This document shows, in pieces, positions 16,612 to 25,145 of a stretch of DNA of 64,000 bases. Below the pieces are notes generated by a model. The model ran no database searches. It had not been told where the DNA came from and was given only the letters and a program-made list of their open reading frames with translations. The DNA lies in NCBI RefSeq assembly GCF_014651115.1, contig NZ_BMWG01000007.1:227257-291256 (forward strand), given 5' to 3'. Each line of letters starts with the position of its first letter. Within the stretch, counting starts at the first letter, position 1. This DNA is from Streptomyces inusitatus. Its GTDB lineage: Bacteria; Actinomycetota; Actinomycetes; Streptomycetales; Streptomycetaceae. Made by a program: the position numbers and the translations under genes.

Positions 16612-18837
16612 ATGAGCGCGAGCACGGAACCGATCACCAGCCCCGAGCACCCCGAGCACACGGGGACCGCCGCCATCCGCTGGGAGCGGGACGAGAGCGG
16701 TGTCGTCACCCTCGTCCTGGACGACCCCCGGAACTCCGCCAACACCATGAACCAGGCGTTCCGCGACTCCCTCACCGCGATCGCCGAGCGCGCGGAGGCC
16801 GAGCGCGACTCCATCCGGGGCATCATCGTCACCTCCGCCAAGAAGACCTTCTTCGCGGGCGCCGACCTCAAGGACCTGATCAGAATCGGTCCGGGCCAGG
16901 CCCAGGAGGCCTTCGACGCCTCCATGGCCGTCAAGCACGCCCTGCGGCGGATCGAGACCCTCGGCAGGCCCGTCGTCGCCGCGATCAACGGCAGCGCCCT
17001 GGGCGGCGGTTACGAGATCGCCCTCGCCTGCCACCACCGCATCGCGCTCGACGCGCCCGGCTCCCGGATCGGCCTGCCCGAGGTCACCCTCGGACTGCTG
17101 CCCGGCGGTGGCGGGGTCACCCGCTCCGTACGCCTCCTCGGCATCGCCGACGCCCTGCTCAAGGTGCTGCTCCAGGGCGTCCGGCACACCCCCCGGCGGG
17201 CGCTGGAGAACGGGCTGGTCCACGAGGTCGCCACGACCGCCGACGAGATGCTCGCCAAGGCGCGCGCCTTCATCGACGCCCACCCCGAATCCGCCCAGCC
17301 CTGGGACGCCAAGGGGTACCGCATCCCCGGCGGCACCCCCGCCACCCCCCGGCTCGCCGCCGAACTGCCCGCCTTCCCCGCCAATCTGCGCAAGCGGACC
17401 GGGGGCGCGCCCGGCCCCGCGCCCCGGGCCATCCTCGCGGCGGCCGTCGAGGGAGCGCAGGTCGACTTCGAGACCGCGCAGACCGTCGAGGCCCGGTACT
17501 TCACCGAACTGGTCACCGGACAGATCGCCAAGAACATGATCCAGGCGTTCTTCTTCGACCTCCGGGCCGTCAACTCCGGGGCCGCCCGCCCGGCGGGCGT
17601 CGAGCCGCGCCCGGTGCGCCGGGTCGCCGTCCTGGGCGCGGGCACCATGGGCGCGGGCATCGCCCACTCCTGCGCCCGCGCCGGGCTCGACGTCGTCCTC
17701 AAGGACGTCTCGCTCCAGGCCGCCGAGCGCGGCAGGGCGCACTCCGCGCGCCTGCTCGACGCGGCGGTCGCCCGGGGCCGTACGACCCCGGCCGAGCGCG
17801 ACGCGGTCCTCGCGCGCCTCACCCCGACCGCCGACCCCGCCGATCTCGCCGGGTGCGACGCGGTGATCGAGGCCGTCTTCGAGGACACCGCCCTCAAGCG
17901 CCAGGTGTTCCGGGAGATCCAGGGGATCGTCGAGCCGGACGCGCTGCTCTGCTCCAACACCTCGACCCTGCCCGTGAGTCTGCTCGCCGAGTCCGTCGAG
18001 CGGCCCGCCGACTTCATCGGGCTGCACTTCTTCTCCCCGGTCGACAAGATGCCCCTGGTCGAGATCGTGAAGGGGCGGGCCACCGGCGACGAGGCGCTCG
18101 CCCGCGCCTTCGACCTGGTGCGGCGGATCGGCAAGACGCCGATCGTGGTCAACGACGCGCGCGGCTTCTTCACCTCGCGGGTCATCGGCAGGTTCATCAG
18201 CGAGGGCGTCGCGATGGTCGGCGAGGGAGTCGAGCCCGCCTCCGTCGAACAGGCCGCCGCCCAGGCCGGCTACCCGGCCAAGGTGCTCTCGCTGACGGAC
18301 GAGCTGACGCTCACCCTGCCGCGCGCGATCCGCGAGGAGAACCGCCGGGCGGTCGAGGAGTCCGGCGGTATCTGGACCGGGCACCCGGCGGACGCGGTCG
18401 TCGACCGGATGGTGGACGAGTTCGGGCGCACCGGCCGGGCCGGCGGGGCGGGCTTCTACGACTACGGCGAGGACGGCGAGCGCGCGGGGCTCTGGCCCGG
18501 GCTGCGCACCCACTTCACCCGGGCGGACGCGGAGTTCCCGTTCGCCGATCTGAAGGAGCGGCTGCTCTTCTCCGAGGCGCTGGAGAGCGTGCGCTGTCTG
18601 GAGGAGGGCGTGCTGACCTCGGTCGCCGACGCCAACATCGGCTCGCTGCTCGGCATCGGATTCCCGCCGTGGACCGGCGGGGTGCTTCAGTACATCGACG
18701 GGTACGAGGGCGGCCTGCCGGGTTTCGCCGCCCGGGCGCGCGAACTGGCCGCGCGGTACGGCGAGCGGTTCGAGCCGCCCACGCTGCTGCTGGCGAAGGC
18801 CGGGCGCGGGGAGAGCTTCGGCGGCCAGGACGGGTAG
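16612..18837 (+). CDS. Bifunctional enoyl-CoA hydratase / 3-hydroxyacyl-CoA dehydrogenase
   Basis: 741 residues, ATG at 16612 after a GGAGAG site. Residues about 20-220 are a crotonase domain (KKTFFAGADLKDLIR; ALGGGYEIALACH; GLPEVTLGLLPGGGG, with the catalytic Glu in the last motif). Residues about 335-520 are the NAD-binding dehydrogenase domain (VAVLGAGTMGAGIAHSCARAGLDVVLKD), followed by GLHFFSPVDKMPLVEIV containing the catalytic His, and C-terminal helical domains. This is the FadJ/FadB alpha-subunit architecture. Together with the thiolase immediately upstream it completes the core of a beta-oxidation cycle; the CaiB-type enzyme would feed activated or epimerised acyl-CoA. Confidence 0.94.
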   Translation: MSASTEPITSPEHPEHTGTAAIRWERDESGVVTLVLDDPRNSANTMNQAFRDSLTAIAERAEAERDSIRGIIVTSAKKTFFAGADLKDLIRIGPGQAQEAFDASMAVKHALRRIETLGRPVVAAINGSALGGGYEIALACHHRIALDAPGSRIGLPEVTLGLLPGGGGVTRSVRLLGIADALLKVLLQGVRHTPRRALENGLVHEVATTADEMLAKARAFIDAHPESAQPWDAKGYRIPGGTPATPRLAAELPAFPANLRKRTGGAPGPAPRAILAAAVEGAQVDFETAQTVEARYFTELVTGQIAKNMIQAFFFDLRAVNSGAARPAGVEPRPVRRVAVLGAGTMGAGIAHSCARAGLDVVLKDVSLQAAERGRAHSARLLDAAVARGRTTPAERDAVLARLTPTADPADLAGCDAVIEAVFEDTALKRQVFREIQGIVEPDALLCSNTSTLPVSLLAESVERPADFIGLHFFSPVDKMPLVEIVKGRATGDEALARAFDLVRRIGKTPIVVNDARGFFTSRVIGRFISEGVAMVGEGVEPASVEQAAAQAGYPAKVLSLTDELTLTLPRAIREENRRAVEESGGIWTGHPADAVVDRMVDEFGRTGRAGGAGFYDYGEDGERAGLWPGLRTHFTRADAEFPFADLKERLLFSEALESVRCLEEGVLTSVADANIGSLLGIGFPPWTGGVLQYIDGYEGGLPGFAARARELAARYGERFEPPTLLLAKAGRGESFGGQDG

Positions 18838-18863
18838 CAGTCGGCGGGCCGGGGCCCGGGGTC

Positions 18864-19802
18864 TCACACCAGCCGCTCGGCGGTCTCCAGAAACGGCCGG
18901 GAAACGTCCTTCGCACCGTGGTGGAGGGTGTAGAGCCCGGTGGAGACGCGCTCCAGGAAGCCCCACTCCCAGACGGCCCGCTCGTCCACCCCCGTACCGC
19001 CCGCCAGCAGTTCGCAGTACCGCCCGGCCAGCGCCCCCGCGTCCCCCGCCAGCAGTTGCGGGCACCAGTCCCGCAGCACGACCCCCAGGTCGTAGGCCGG
19101 ATCGGCGAGAAACCCCTCGGGGTCGACGAAGACGAACCCCGACTCGGCCCCGGCCCGGGGCACGGGCGCCCGCAGCGCGTTCCCGGGGTGGGGATCGCCG
19201 TGCACCAGCACCGAACGCGCCGGGTCGAACGCGGCCGCGCGCCGCTCGGCGAAGAGCAGCGCCCGGTCCACCACCCGCCGCGAGCAGGGGCGGCCGAGCT
19301 CCTCCCACAGCCGGGCGACCAGCCGCCCCAGCCGAGCGGCCTTCTCCGTCCCGGGGCCCGTCGGCACTCCGGCGGGCACGGGCGTTCGCCAGGCCTCCCG
19401 CAGGGTCTGGCAGAGCACCTCGATCGTCCGCTCGGGGCCGAGGTCCGACTCCGCCAGGGACGGCCCCAGCGGTTCCAGGAGCAGCGCGCTCCGCCCGGCG
19501 TCATGGGCGAGCAGCCGCGCGTACCCCCGCCCTTCCGCCGCACGCAGCACCCGCGCCTCGCCGAGCCCCTCCGGCCCCGGGAACGCCAGCTTCAGCACGG
19601 CGTCCCGCCCCTCGGCGGTCCGCACCCGCACCACATGCGCCTCGCTGCCGCCGTCCAGTGCTTCGACCGCGGTGATCGACCACCGCTCCTCCAGGGAGGC
19701 CACCAGCGCGCCGAGCCCGGCGAGCCAGCGCTCACCCCCGGGGCCGAGCGCGGCGGCCTTCCGCCGGACCAGCGACGGCACTTCGGGTACGTATCGAGTC
19801 AT
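18864..19802 (-). CDS. APH-type phosphotransferase
   Basis: 312 residues, ATG at 19802. It has the aminoglycoside phosphotransferase / choline kinase fold: a nucleotide-binding Lys in GRDAVLKLAF, the Brenner-type catalytic loop SVLVHGDPHPGNALRAP (Asp as base, Asn for metal) near residue 200, and FVFVDPEGFLADPAYDLGVVLRDW with the metal-binding Asp. The substrate is not determinable; such genes phosphorylate aminoglycosides, macrolides, homoserine or other hydroxyl compounds. It lies 10 bp downstream of the MerR gene on the same strand, so the two are surely an operon, which hints at a drug- or ligand-responsive function. Convergent with the beta-oxidation operon. Confidence 0.85.
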   Translation of the reverse strand: MTRYVPEVPSLVRRKAAALGPGGERWLAGLGALVASLEERWSITAVEALDGGSEAHVVRVRTAEGRDAVLKLAFPGPEGLGEARVLRAAEGRGYARLLAHDAGRSALLLEPLGPSLAESDLGPERTIEVLCQTLREAWRTPVPAGVPTGPGTEKAARLGRLVARLWEELGRPCSRRVVDRALLFAERRAAAFDPARSVLVHGDPHPGNALRAPVPRAGAESGFVFVDPEGFLADPAYDLGVVLRDWCPQLLAGDAGALAGRYCELLAGGTGVDERAVWEWGFLERVSTGLYTLHHGAKDVSRPFLETAERLV

Positions 19803-19812
19803 CCGCCGATCA

Positions 19813-20616
19813 TCACGGACCGGACGCGGGAGCGGCCACCGAGTTGTCGCGGGCGGGGGGCGGGGCCGGGTGTTCCGCCGTGTCCTCGCCCCCGGTGCCG
19901 AACGCGGTCCGCAGCTCCTCTCCCAACGACCGCTGGAAGGCGGTGACCAGGGCCTGGACCACCAGCGGGCGCATGGGCGCGGAGCGCGAGCGCATGGCCG
20001 CGACCTGCTCCGGATCGGGCTCCCGCTCGCGGTACGGCTCCCACACCTCGTCCCGGAAGAGCCGGGTCAGTTCGCGGGCCGCCGAGCGGGTGTGCTCCGC
20101 GAGCACGGTGCGGGCCGCGAGGATCGTCTCGTACCCGATGGGCACGTCCAGCAGCCGCACCCCGAGCCGCAGCAGCCCCGGGTCGACCAGATAGCACCCG
20201 GGTTCTTCCGCGCGCCGCAGCGCTCCCATCGCCGCGAGCCGGTCGACGTCCTCCTCGGCCAGGGGCCGGCCCGCCCGCCGCTCCAGCTCGGCGTGGGCGG
20301 TCCGCTCGGCGGGATCCGGTGCCCAGGAGGCGACCAGGGCCCGGTGCAGGGCCAGCTCATGGGGGCTCAGATCCTCCGGGAGCCGCTCCAGATAGCGTTC
20401 GATCGCGGCGAGCGTCATCCCCTGGTGCCGCAACTCCTCGATCAGGGCCAGCCTGGACAGATGCCCCGGGCCGTAGCGGCCGACCCGGCGCGGACCGATC
20501 GCCGGGGGCGGCAGCAGCCCCCGGCTGCCGTAGAAGCGGATGGTCCGGACCGTCACCCCGGCCCGCGCGGCCAGCTCGTCGACGGTGAGAGTCGGTTCCT
20601 CGGCCTCGGTCGCCAT
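19813..20616 (-). CDS. MerR family transcriptional regulator
   Basis: 267 residues from the ATG at 20616, with GAGGTG 7 bp upstream. The N-terminal MerR helix-turn-helix is clear: LTVDELAARAGVTVRTIRFYGSRGLLPPP and RRVGRYGPGHLSRLALIEELRHQGMTLAAI (residues 10-75). A ligand-type C-terminal region of about 180 residues has no Cys metal-binding pattern, so a metal sensor is unlikely. The tail is Pro/Ala rich. It is followed after 10 bp by the APH-type phosphotransferase. A dyad just upstream (20659-20683) is its probable autoregulatory site. Confidence 0.9.
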   Translation of the reverse strand: MATEAEEPTLTVDELAARAGVTVRTIRFYGSRGLLPPPAIGPRRVGRYGPGHLSRLALIEELRHQGMTLAAIERYLERLPEDLSPHELALHRALVASWAPDPAERTAHAELERRAGRPLAEEDVDRLAAMGALRRAEEPGCYLVDPGLLRLGVRLLDVPIGYETILAARTVLAEHTRSAARELTRLFRDEVWEPYREREPDPEQVAAMRSRSAPMRPLVVQALVTAFQRSLGEELRTAFGTGGEDTAEHPAPPPARDNSVAAPASGP

Positions 20617-20658
20617 CGCCGCACCTCGCTTTCCCCGGCCGGTCCTCGATCGGCGCCC

Positions 20659-20683
20659 GGTGCAACAGTATTGCTGTCGCACC
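20659..20683. promoter_or_regulatory. MerR-type dyad operator
   Basis: GGTGC...CAG...CTG...GCACC form an interrupted 25-bp inverted repeat: outer arms GGTGC/GCACC and inner arms CAG/CTG around a short A/T-containing centre. It starts 43 bp upstream of the MerR ATG. MerR proteins bind such dyads between -35 and -10 elements. Binding by this MerR protein is inference. Confidence 0.5.
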
Positions 20684-20710
20684 GCCCCGGTGAAAGGCGT
20701 GGCAGCGGCA

Positions 20711-20746
20711 GGTCCGGGGCGGGGCCGGGCGGCCCCGCCCCGGACC
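20711..20746 (-). terminator. Strong hairpin terminator of the S1 protease gene
   Basis: A perfect 16-bp stem (arms 20711-20726 and 20731-20746) with a 4-base GGGC loop, 8 bp beyond the protease stop codon. It has no U-tract. Confidence 0.75.
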
Positions 20747-20753
20747 GGCGGGG

Positions 20754-21821
20754 TCAGTACACGTTGACGCCGTACGCGCCGAGCGCCTCGTTCACCGGCT
20801 GGTGAATGGCGGAACCGGCGGTGCCGCTGCACCCCGAGCTGCCGGAGTGGATGCCCAGGGCGGTGGAGCCGGAGAAGTGGGCGCCGCCGCTGTCGCCGCC
20901 CGCCGAGCAGGCCGTGGTGCGGACCATGCCGTAGACCGGGCCGTCGCTGTAGTTCACGGTGACGTTGACGGCGGTGACCCGGCCGCTGGTCAGCCGGGTG
21001 GTCGAGCCGCTCTTCTGGATGGCCTGTCCCACGATCGCGTCGGCGGAGGAGGTGATGTCCGCCGAGGAGCCGTTGTAGAGGTTGACGGTGCCGGGGGGCT
21101 GGGAGCCGTCGGTGTACCGCACGACACCGTGGTCGGCGGTCGGGAAGGTGCTGCCCTCGACCGTCCCGATCGACGGGCCGCCGGAGGTCGCCGACCAGCT
21201 GGTCGCCAGGTTGGTGCAGTGACCGGCGCTCAGGAAGAAGTAGTCGGTGCCGTCGGTGGCGTTGAAGGCGGCCGAACAGCGGTAGCCACCGCCGTAGATC
21301 GCGTCCCCGCCCAGCACCTCGCGGGTGAGGACACCGGGCACCCGGTCGATCCGCACGGCGTCGCCGAGGACCGCGGCCACCGCCTTGAGTCTGGCCAGGG
21401 AGCGGGCCGAGACCGACTGGTCGGCCTCCACCACGACCTGGTTGACGGAGGGGTCGATGCCCCAGGAGGTGCCGGTGATCTTCGCCCGGGACTCCAGTAC
21501 GGCCATGACGTCCTGGAGCTGGGCGGTGTCGCGTTCGACGATCTCGGCGCGCGCGCCCTGGGCGCGCACCTCCTCGGCGGCGGCCGCGTCGGTCACGGTG
21601 ACCACCAGCTCGCCGGTGGCGGGGTCGAGATAGGAGCCGCCGGTGTTCTCGCCGAGGGAACGTTCCAGCCGGGTGTCGAGGGCGTACTGGGTGGCGGAGG
21701 CGGTGACACCGGGCTCCGGCGTCGGTTCCGGGGCGGCTCCGGCGGTTCCGGCGCCGAGGCCGAGGGCGGGGAGGGTGAGCAGAACGGACAGGCAGATGCG
21801 CGCGCGAAGCGTGCGTCTCAT
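20754..21821 (-). CDS. Secreted S1 serine protease, streptogrisin / alpha-lytic type
   Basis: 355 residues from the ATG at 21821 (RARICLSVLLTLPALGLGAG signal peptide). An alpha-lytic-type prodomain (about residues 60-165) carries the SYLDPATGELVVTVTD motif. The mature domain begins near IYGGGYRCSAAF. All triad residues are present: His in FLSAGHC, Asp in TADHGVVRYTD, Ser in GDSGGAHF. Paired Cys in YRCS/GHC and TACSAGG/SGCSG match the disulfides of streptogrisins A and B. The prodomain is self-cleaved after folding outside the cell. There is no C-terminal carbohydrate module, unlike streptogrisin C. An inverted repeat lies about 100 bp upstream. Active, in contrast to the degenerate S8 protein. 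Confidence 0.95.
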   Translation of the reverse strand: MRRTLRARICLSVLLTLPALGLGAGTAGAAPEPTPEPGVTASATQYALDTRLERSLGENTGGSYLDPATGELVVTVTDAAAAEEVRAQGARAEIVERDTAQLQDVMAVLESRAKITGTSWGIDPSVNQVVVEADQSVSARSLARLKAVAAVLGDAVRIDRVPGVLTREVLGGDAIYGGGYRCSAAFNATDGTDYFFLSAGHCTNLATSWSATSGGPSIGTVEGSTFPTADHGVVRYTDGSQPPGTVNLYNGSSADITSSADAIVGQAIQKSGSTTRLTSGRVTAVNVTVNYSDGPVYGMVRTTACSAGGDSGGAHFSGSTALGIHSGSSGCSGTAGSAIHQPVNEALGAYGVNVY

Positions 21822-21914
21822 GGAGGCTTCTCCTTCGGGATGGTCCGTGGGGGGTGCCGAGAAGCAGGGGCCGGCAGAGTCCGGCTCGCCGGATTCAATG
21901 TGGCATGGCCCTGT

Positions 21915-21934
21915 CATGCACACAAGGGTGCATG
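21915..21934. promoter_or_regulatory. Inverted repeat upstream of the S1 protease
   Basis: CATGCAC (21915-21921) and GTGCATG (21928-21934) form a perfect 7-bp inverted repeat with a 6-bp spacer, 94-113 bp upstream of the start codon. A candidate operator of unknown regulator. Confidence 0.45.
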
Positions 21935-21971
21935 GAATCATCGGTTCCGCTCGCCGTCCGCGGGGAAACCC

Positions 21972-22979
21972 CTACCGTCCGATCACCGGGTAGTGGTCGG
22001 AGAGATGGGTGTACGTACGGGTCCGCCCCCAGGCGGAGACCGTCCACGGCGCGCTCCGCTCCTCGATCACCTCATTGGCCCAGCCCGCCGGCCTCGCGTG
22101 CCCGGCGCGGTGCAGGACGTAGTCGAGATCCTCGCGGGGATCCTCCGGATAGCGCTCGGCGGCGATCGAGTTCCGCGCGGTGTCGAAGGAGTACGGGTGC
22201 CCGGTGCGGGCGTCCGCCCCGGCCAGCCCCGCGTCCGCGAGCATCGAGGCGTACTCCGCGCTCCGCGAGTCCACATTCAGATCGCCCGCCACCACCACCT
22301 GTTCGGACGCGGGTATCGCCTTGCGGTCGAGGAAGGAGTCCAGCTCGCGGAATTGCCGGGCCCGCACCCGGGCCGCCTCGCCCGCGCGGCAGCCCGGGTC
22401 GGTGGACTGAGCGTGGGTGCCCACCACATGCGCCCGGACCCCGTTCACATCGAGCACCGCGTACACGAAGCCCTTGTTCGACCACCAGTCCGAGCCGCAG
22501 CCGTCCCGGTAGACGTACTGCTCCCGGCGGACGACGGGCCACTTGCTCAGCACCGTCACCCCGCCGTCCTCCGGCGTCAGGGCGGAGTACGCACCGCCGG
22601 TGTCGTCCCAGCCCGAGGTGGACCGGCCCAGCACCGGCGTCTGATGCGGATAGCGGTCGGCCGCGTGCCGCTTGAGCGCGTCCGACGAGGAGTTGTCGAA
22701 GGCCTCCTGGAGCACTACCACGTCATGGCCCTGGAAGAAGGGCGCGGCGGGGATCGCGGACGCCCGGTGGTCCTGCCCCCAGTGGGGGGAGACGGTCCTG
22801 GAGAACAGGAAGGCGTTGTACGACAGCACCGAGAGCCCCGGCGTACGGCCCTCCGCCGGAGCGGGGGCGGAGGCGGGGGCGGAGGCGGCGGCCGGGACCG
22901 CCGACCCGGCGAAGGCGGTCGCGGCGAGCGCCACGGCCAGGGCGGGGGCGGTGAACCGGCGGAGCGAGGGTCGCCGCAT
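21972..22979 (-). CDS. Secreted sphingomyelinase C-type phosphodiesterase
   Basis: 335 residues with an N-terminal signal peptide (FTAPALAVALAATAFAGSAVPAAA). The domain is an endonuclease/exonuclease/phosphatase fold of the neutral sphingomyelinase type: VLSYNAFLF (metal Asn), VVVLQEAFDN (metal Glu), SGGAY/GGVTVLSKWP, HVVGTHAQS, VVVAGDLNVDS (catalytic Asp/Asn) and the terminal LSDHYPV with the catalytic His. Bacterial members cleave sphingomyelin or related phospholipids to release the headgroup phosphate. The final DH motif ends only 5 residues before the stop, which is normal. It is divergent from the X-Pro peptidase operon, within a cluster of secreted hydrolases. Confidence 0.9.
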   Translation of the reverse strand: MRRPSLRRFTAPALAVALAATAFAGSAVPAAASAPASAPAPAEGRTPGLSVLSYNAFLFSRTVSPHWGQDHRASAIPAAPFFQGHDVVVLQEAFDNSSSDALKRHAADRYPHQTPVLGRSTSGWDDTGGAYSALTPEDGGVTVLSKWPVVRREQYVYRDGCGSDWWSNKGFVYAVLDVNGVRAHVVGTHAQSTDPGCRAGEAARVRARQFRELDSFLDRKAIPASEQVVVAGDLNVDSRSAEYASMLADAGLAGADARTGHPYSFDTARNSIAAERYPEDPREDLDYVLHRAGHARPAGWANEVIEERSAPWTVSAWGRTRTYTHLSDHYPVIGR

Positions 22980-23165
22980 GAGGACTCCTGACGTCGAGGA
23001 GGGGGTGAACGGCCATCAAAGCAGCACCAGTTACCGTCGGGTAATACCCAGGTGTCCGGAATCTTGCCCGCACATCACGATCCGTCCCGCGCCGCCCGCC
23101 CCACCGCGCACCGCGGTCCTCCCGCCCCCTGTCGCCGCGTCACCACCGGGGAGTACGGTCCGCCC

Positions 23166-25145
23166 ATGCCGATAGGTGCGCGGGTCACCCGCTTGACGTA
23201 CAGATCGCTCGTGGCGGCGGCCTCGGCCGCCCTGATGTCCATGCTCCTCTCGCCGCCCGGCGCGCAGGCCGCCCCGGGACCGCTGCGGAGCGAGCCCGTC
23301 CACTCGTACGAGAACGCGATCCGCGAGTCCGTCTGGGTGGACACCCGGCTCGACGGCGACGGCGACGGACGGGGAGACCGGGTGGCCGTCGACATCGTCC
23401 GGCCCCGGGAGCCCGCGAGCCAGGGCCGGCGGATCCCGGTCATCATGGACGCCAGCCCCTACTACGCCTGCTGCGGCCGGGGCAACGAGAGCCAGCGCAA
23501 GACGTACGACGCCCGCGGGAACCCGGTCCTCTTACCCCTGCACTACGACAACTACTTCGTCCCGCGCGGCTATGCCTTCGCCGCCGTCGACCTCGCCGGA
23601 ACCAACCGCTCCGACGGCTGCGCCGATGTCGGGGGCCGCTCCGACATTCAGTCCGCCAAGGCCGTGGTCGACTGGCTGGGAGGCCGCGCCAAGGGCTACA
23701 CCAGCCGTACCGGCGACGAGCGCGCCCGGGCCTCCTGGAGCAACGGCGACACCGGGATGATCGGCAAGAGCTACGACGGGACCATCGCCAACGGCGTCGC
23801 CGCCACCGGTGTCGAGGGCCTGAGGACCATCGTCCCGATCGGCGCGATCTCCTCCTGGTACGACTACTACTTCGCCCAGGGCGCGCCGCTCTTCGGCTCG
23901 GGACCCGACTGGCTCTCCCGCTACGTCGGCAGCCCCGGCGCCCGCGAGCGCTGCGGGGCCGTGCGGCAGCGGCTGATCGACGGCGCTCCGCGCAGCGGCG
24001 ATCTGACCCGGCTGTGGCAGGAGCGCGACCATGTGCCCGACGCCGACCGGGTGAGGGCCAGCGTCTTCGCCGTCCACGGCATGCAGGACCTCAATGTCCG
24101 CGCCAAGCACTTCGGACAGTGGTGGGACGCGCTCGCCGACGCGGGCGTGGAGCGGAAGGTCTGGCTCTCCCAGGCCGGCCATGTCGACCCCTTCGACTTC
24201 CGGCGCGCCGAGTGGGTGGACACCCTGCACCGCTGGTTCGACCACTATCTCCTCGGCTACGACAACGGCGTCGAGGACGAACCCATGGCCGACATCGAGC
24301 GCGCACCCGACCGCTGGTCCACGGACCGTCACTGGCCGCCGCGCGCCACCGCCGTCACCACCGTGAGCCCCGGCGAGGGCACGGTCCCGGGCGTCGGCAC
24401 CCTCTCGCCGAAGCCCGCCCGCCCCGGCGCGGCCGAGACCTTCACCGACGACCGGAGCCTGGACGAGATCGACTGGGCCTCCGCCGTCGACCGCCCGACC
24501 CCGGCCAAGGCCGGCTTCGTCACCGGCCCCCTCACACATGATCTGCGGCTCTCCGGATCCTCCGCGGTGAAGGTCACCGTCACCCCGAACACCGAGACCG
24601 CCCATCTCTCGGCGGTCCTCGTCGACCTAGGACCGGCTGTCATCCGCGACTACGCGGCGTCCGGCGAGGGCATCACCACCCTTCCCGAGCGCACCTGCTG
24701 GGGGGCGAGCGCCCCCGGCGACAGCTCCTGCTACAAGGAGACGAAGGCCCGCACCAAGGCCGTCGACCTCACCGTCTTCAGCCGGGGCTGGGCCGATCTC
24801 GGCACCTACGCCGACGCGGGCAGGGGCCGTCCGCTGACCCCCGGCAAGGCGCACTCCATCACCCTCGACCTGCACGCCGCCGACCATGTGGTCCCGGCAG
24901 GCCACCGGCTGGCGCTGATCCTCGCGGGCACCGACCGGGATCTGATCGAACCTCCGGCGAGCACCCCGACGCTCACCGTCGACCTCGCGCGCACCTCGGC
25001 GAGGCTGCCGGTCGTCGGCGGCGCGCCCGCCTTCGCCCGCGCCGCCGGACCCTCGGCCGCCGCCCCCGCCGGGGACGGGGCCGGGCTCGAAGGCGTCGCC
25101 GGTCCGCGCCCGCTCCGGCCGGTCCCGGGAGGCGAGGCCCGATGA
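23166..25145 (+). CDS. Secreted Xaa-Pro dipeptidyl-peptidase (S15 / CocE-NonD family)
   Basis: 659 residues from the ATG at 23166. A signal peptide ([22 protein letters not shown]) precedes an alpha/beta-hydrolase of the S15 family: the nucleophile Ser in [18 protein letters not shown], Asp in [13 protein letters not shown], His in SQAGHVDPF, and a C-terminal jelly-roll (X-Pro_dipeptidyl-peptidase C-terminal) from about residue 440. The enzyme removes N-terminal Xaa-Pro dipeptides from peptides in the medium. A TTA codon (23532-23534, residue 123, in NPVLLPLHY) is a probable bldA checkpoint. The stop overlaps the next start in ATGA, so the M14 carboxypeptidase gene is translationally coupled. 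Confidence 0.93.
   Translation: MPIGARVTRLTYRSLVAAASAALMSMLLSPPGAQAAPGPLRSEPVHSYENAIRESVWVDTRLDGDGDGRGDRVAVDIVRPREPASQGRRIPVIMDASPYYACCGRGNESQRKTYDARGNPVLLPLHYDNYFVPRGYAFAAVDLAGTNRSDGCADVGGRSDIQSAKAVVDWLGGRAKGYTSRTGDERARASWSNGDTGMIGKSYDGTIANGVAATGVEGLRTIVPIGAISSWYDYYFAQGAPLFGSGPDWLSRYVGSPGARERCGAVRQRLIDGAPRSGDLTRLWQERDHVPDADRVRASVFAVHGMQDLNVRAKHFGQWWDALADAGVERKVWLSQAGHVDPFDFRRAEWVDTLHRWFDHYLLGYDNGVEDEPMADIERAPDRWSTDRHWPPRATAVTTVSPGEGTVPGVGTLSPKPARPGAAETFTDDRSLDEIDWASAVDRPTPAKAGFVTGPLTHDLRLSGSSAVKVTVTPNTETAHLSAVLVDLGPAVIRDYAASGEGITTLPERTCWGASAPGDSSCYKETKARTKAVDLTVFSRGWADLGTYADAGRGRPLTPGKAHSITLDLHAADHVVPAGHRLALILAGTDRDLIEPPASTPTLTVDLARTSARLPVVGGAPAFARAAGPSAAAPAGDGAGLEGVAGPRPLRPVPGGEAR

Noticed and set aside
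15882..19946. A 1354-codon frame over thiolase, FadJ-like and phosphotransferase genes
   Set aside because: Arg/Pro-rich shadow frame produced by high G/C content; the real genes have clear family motifs in other frames.
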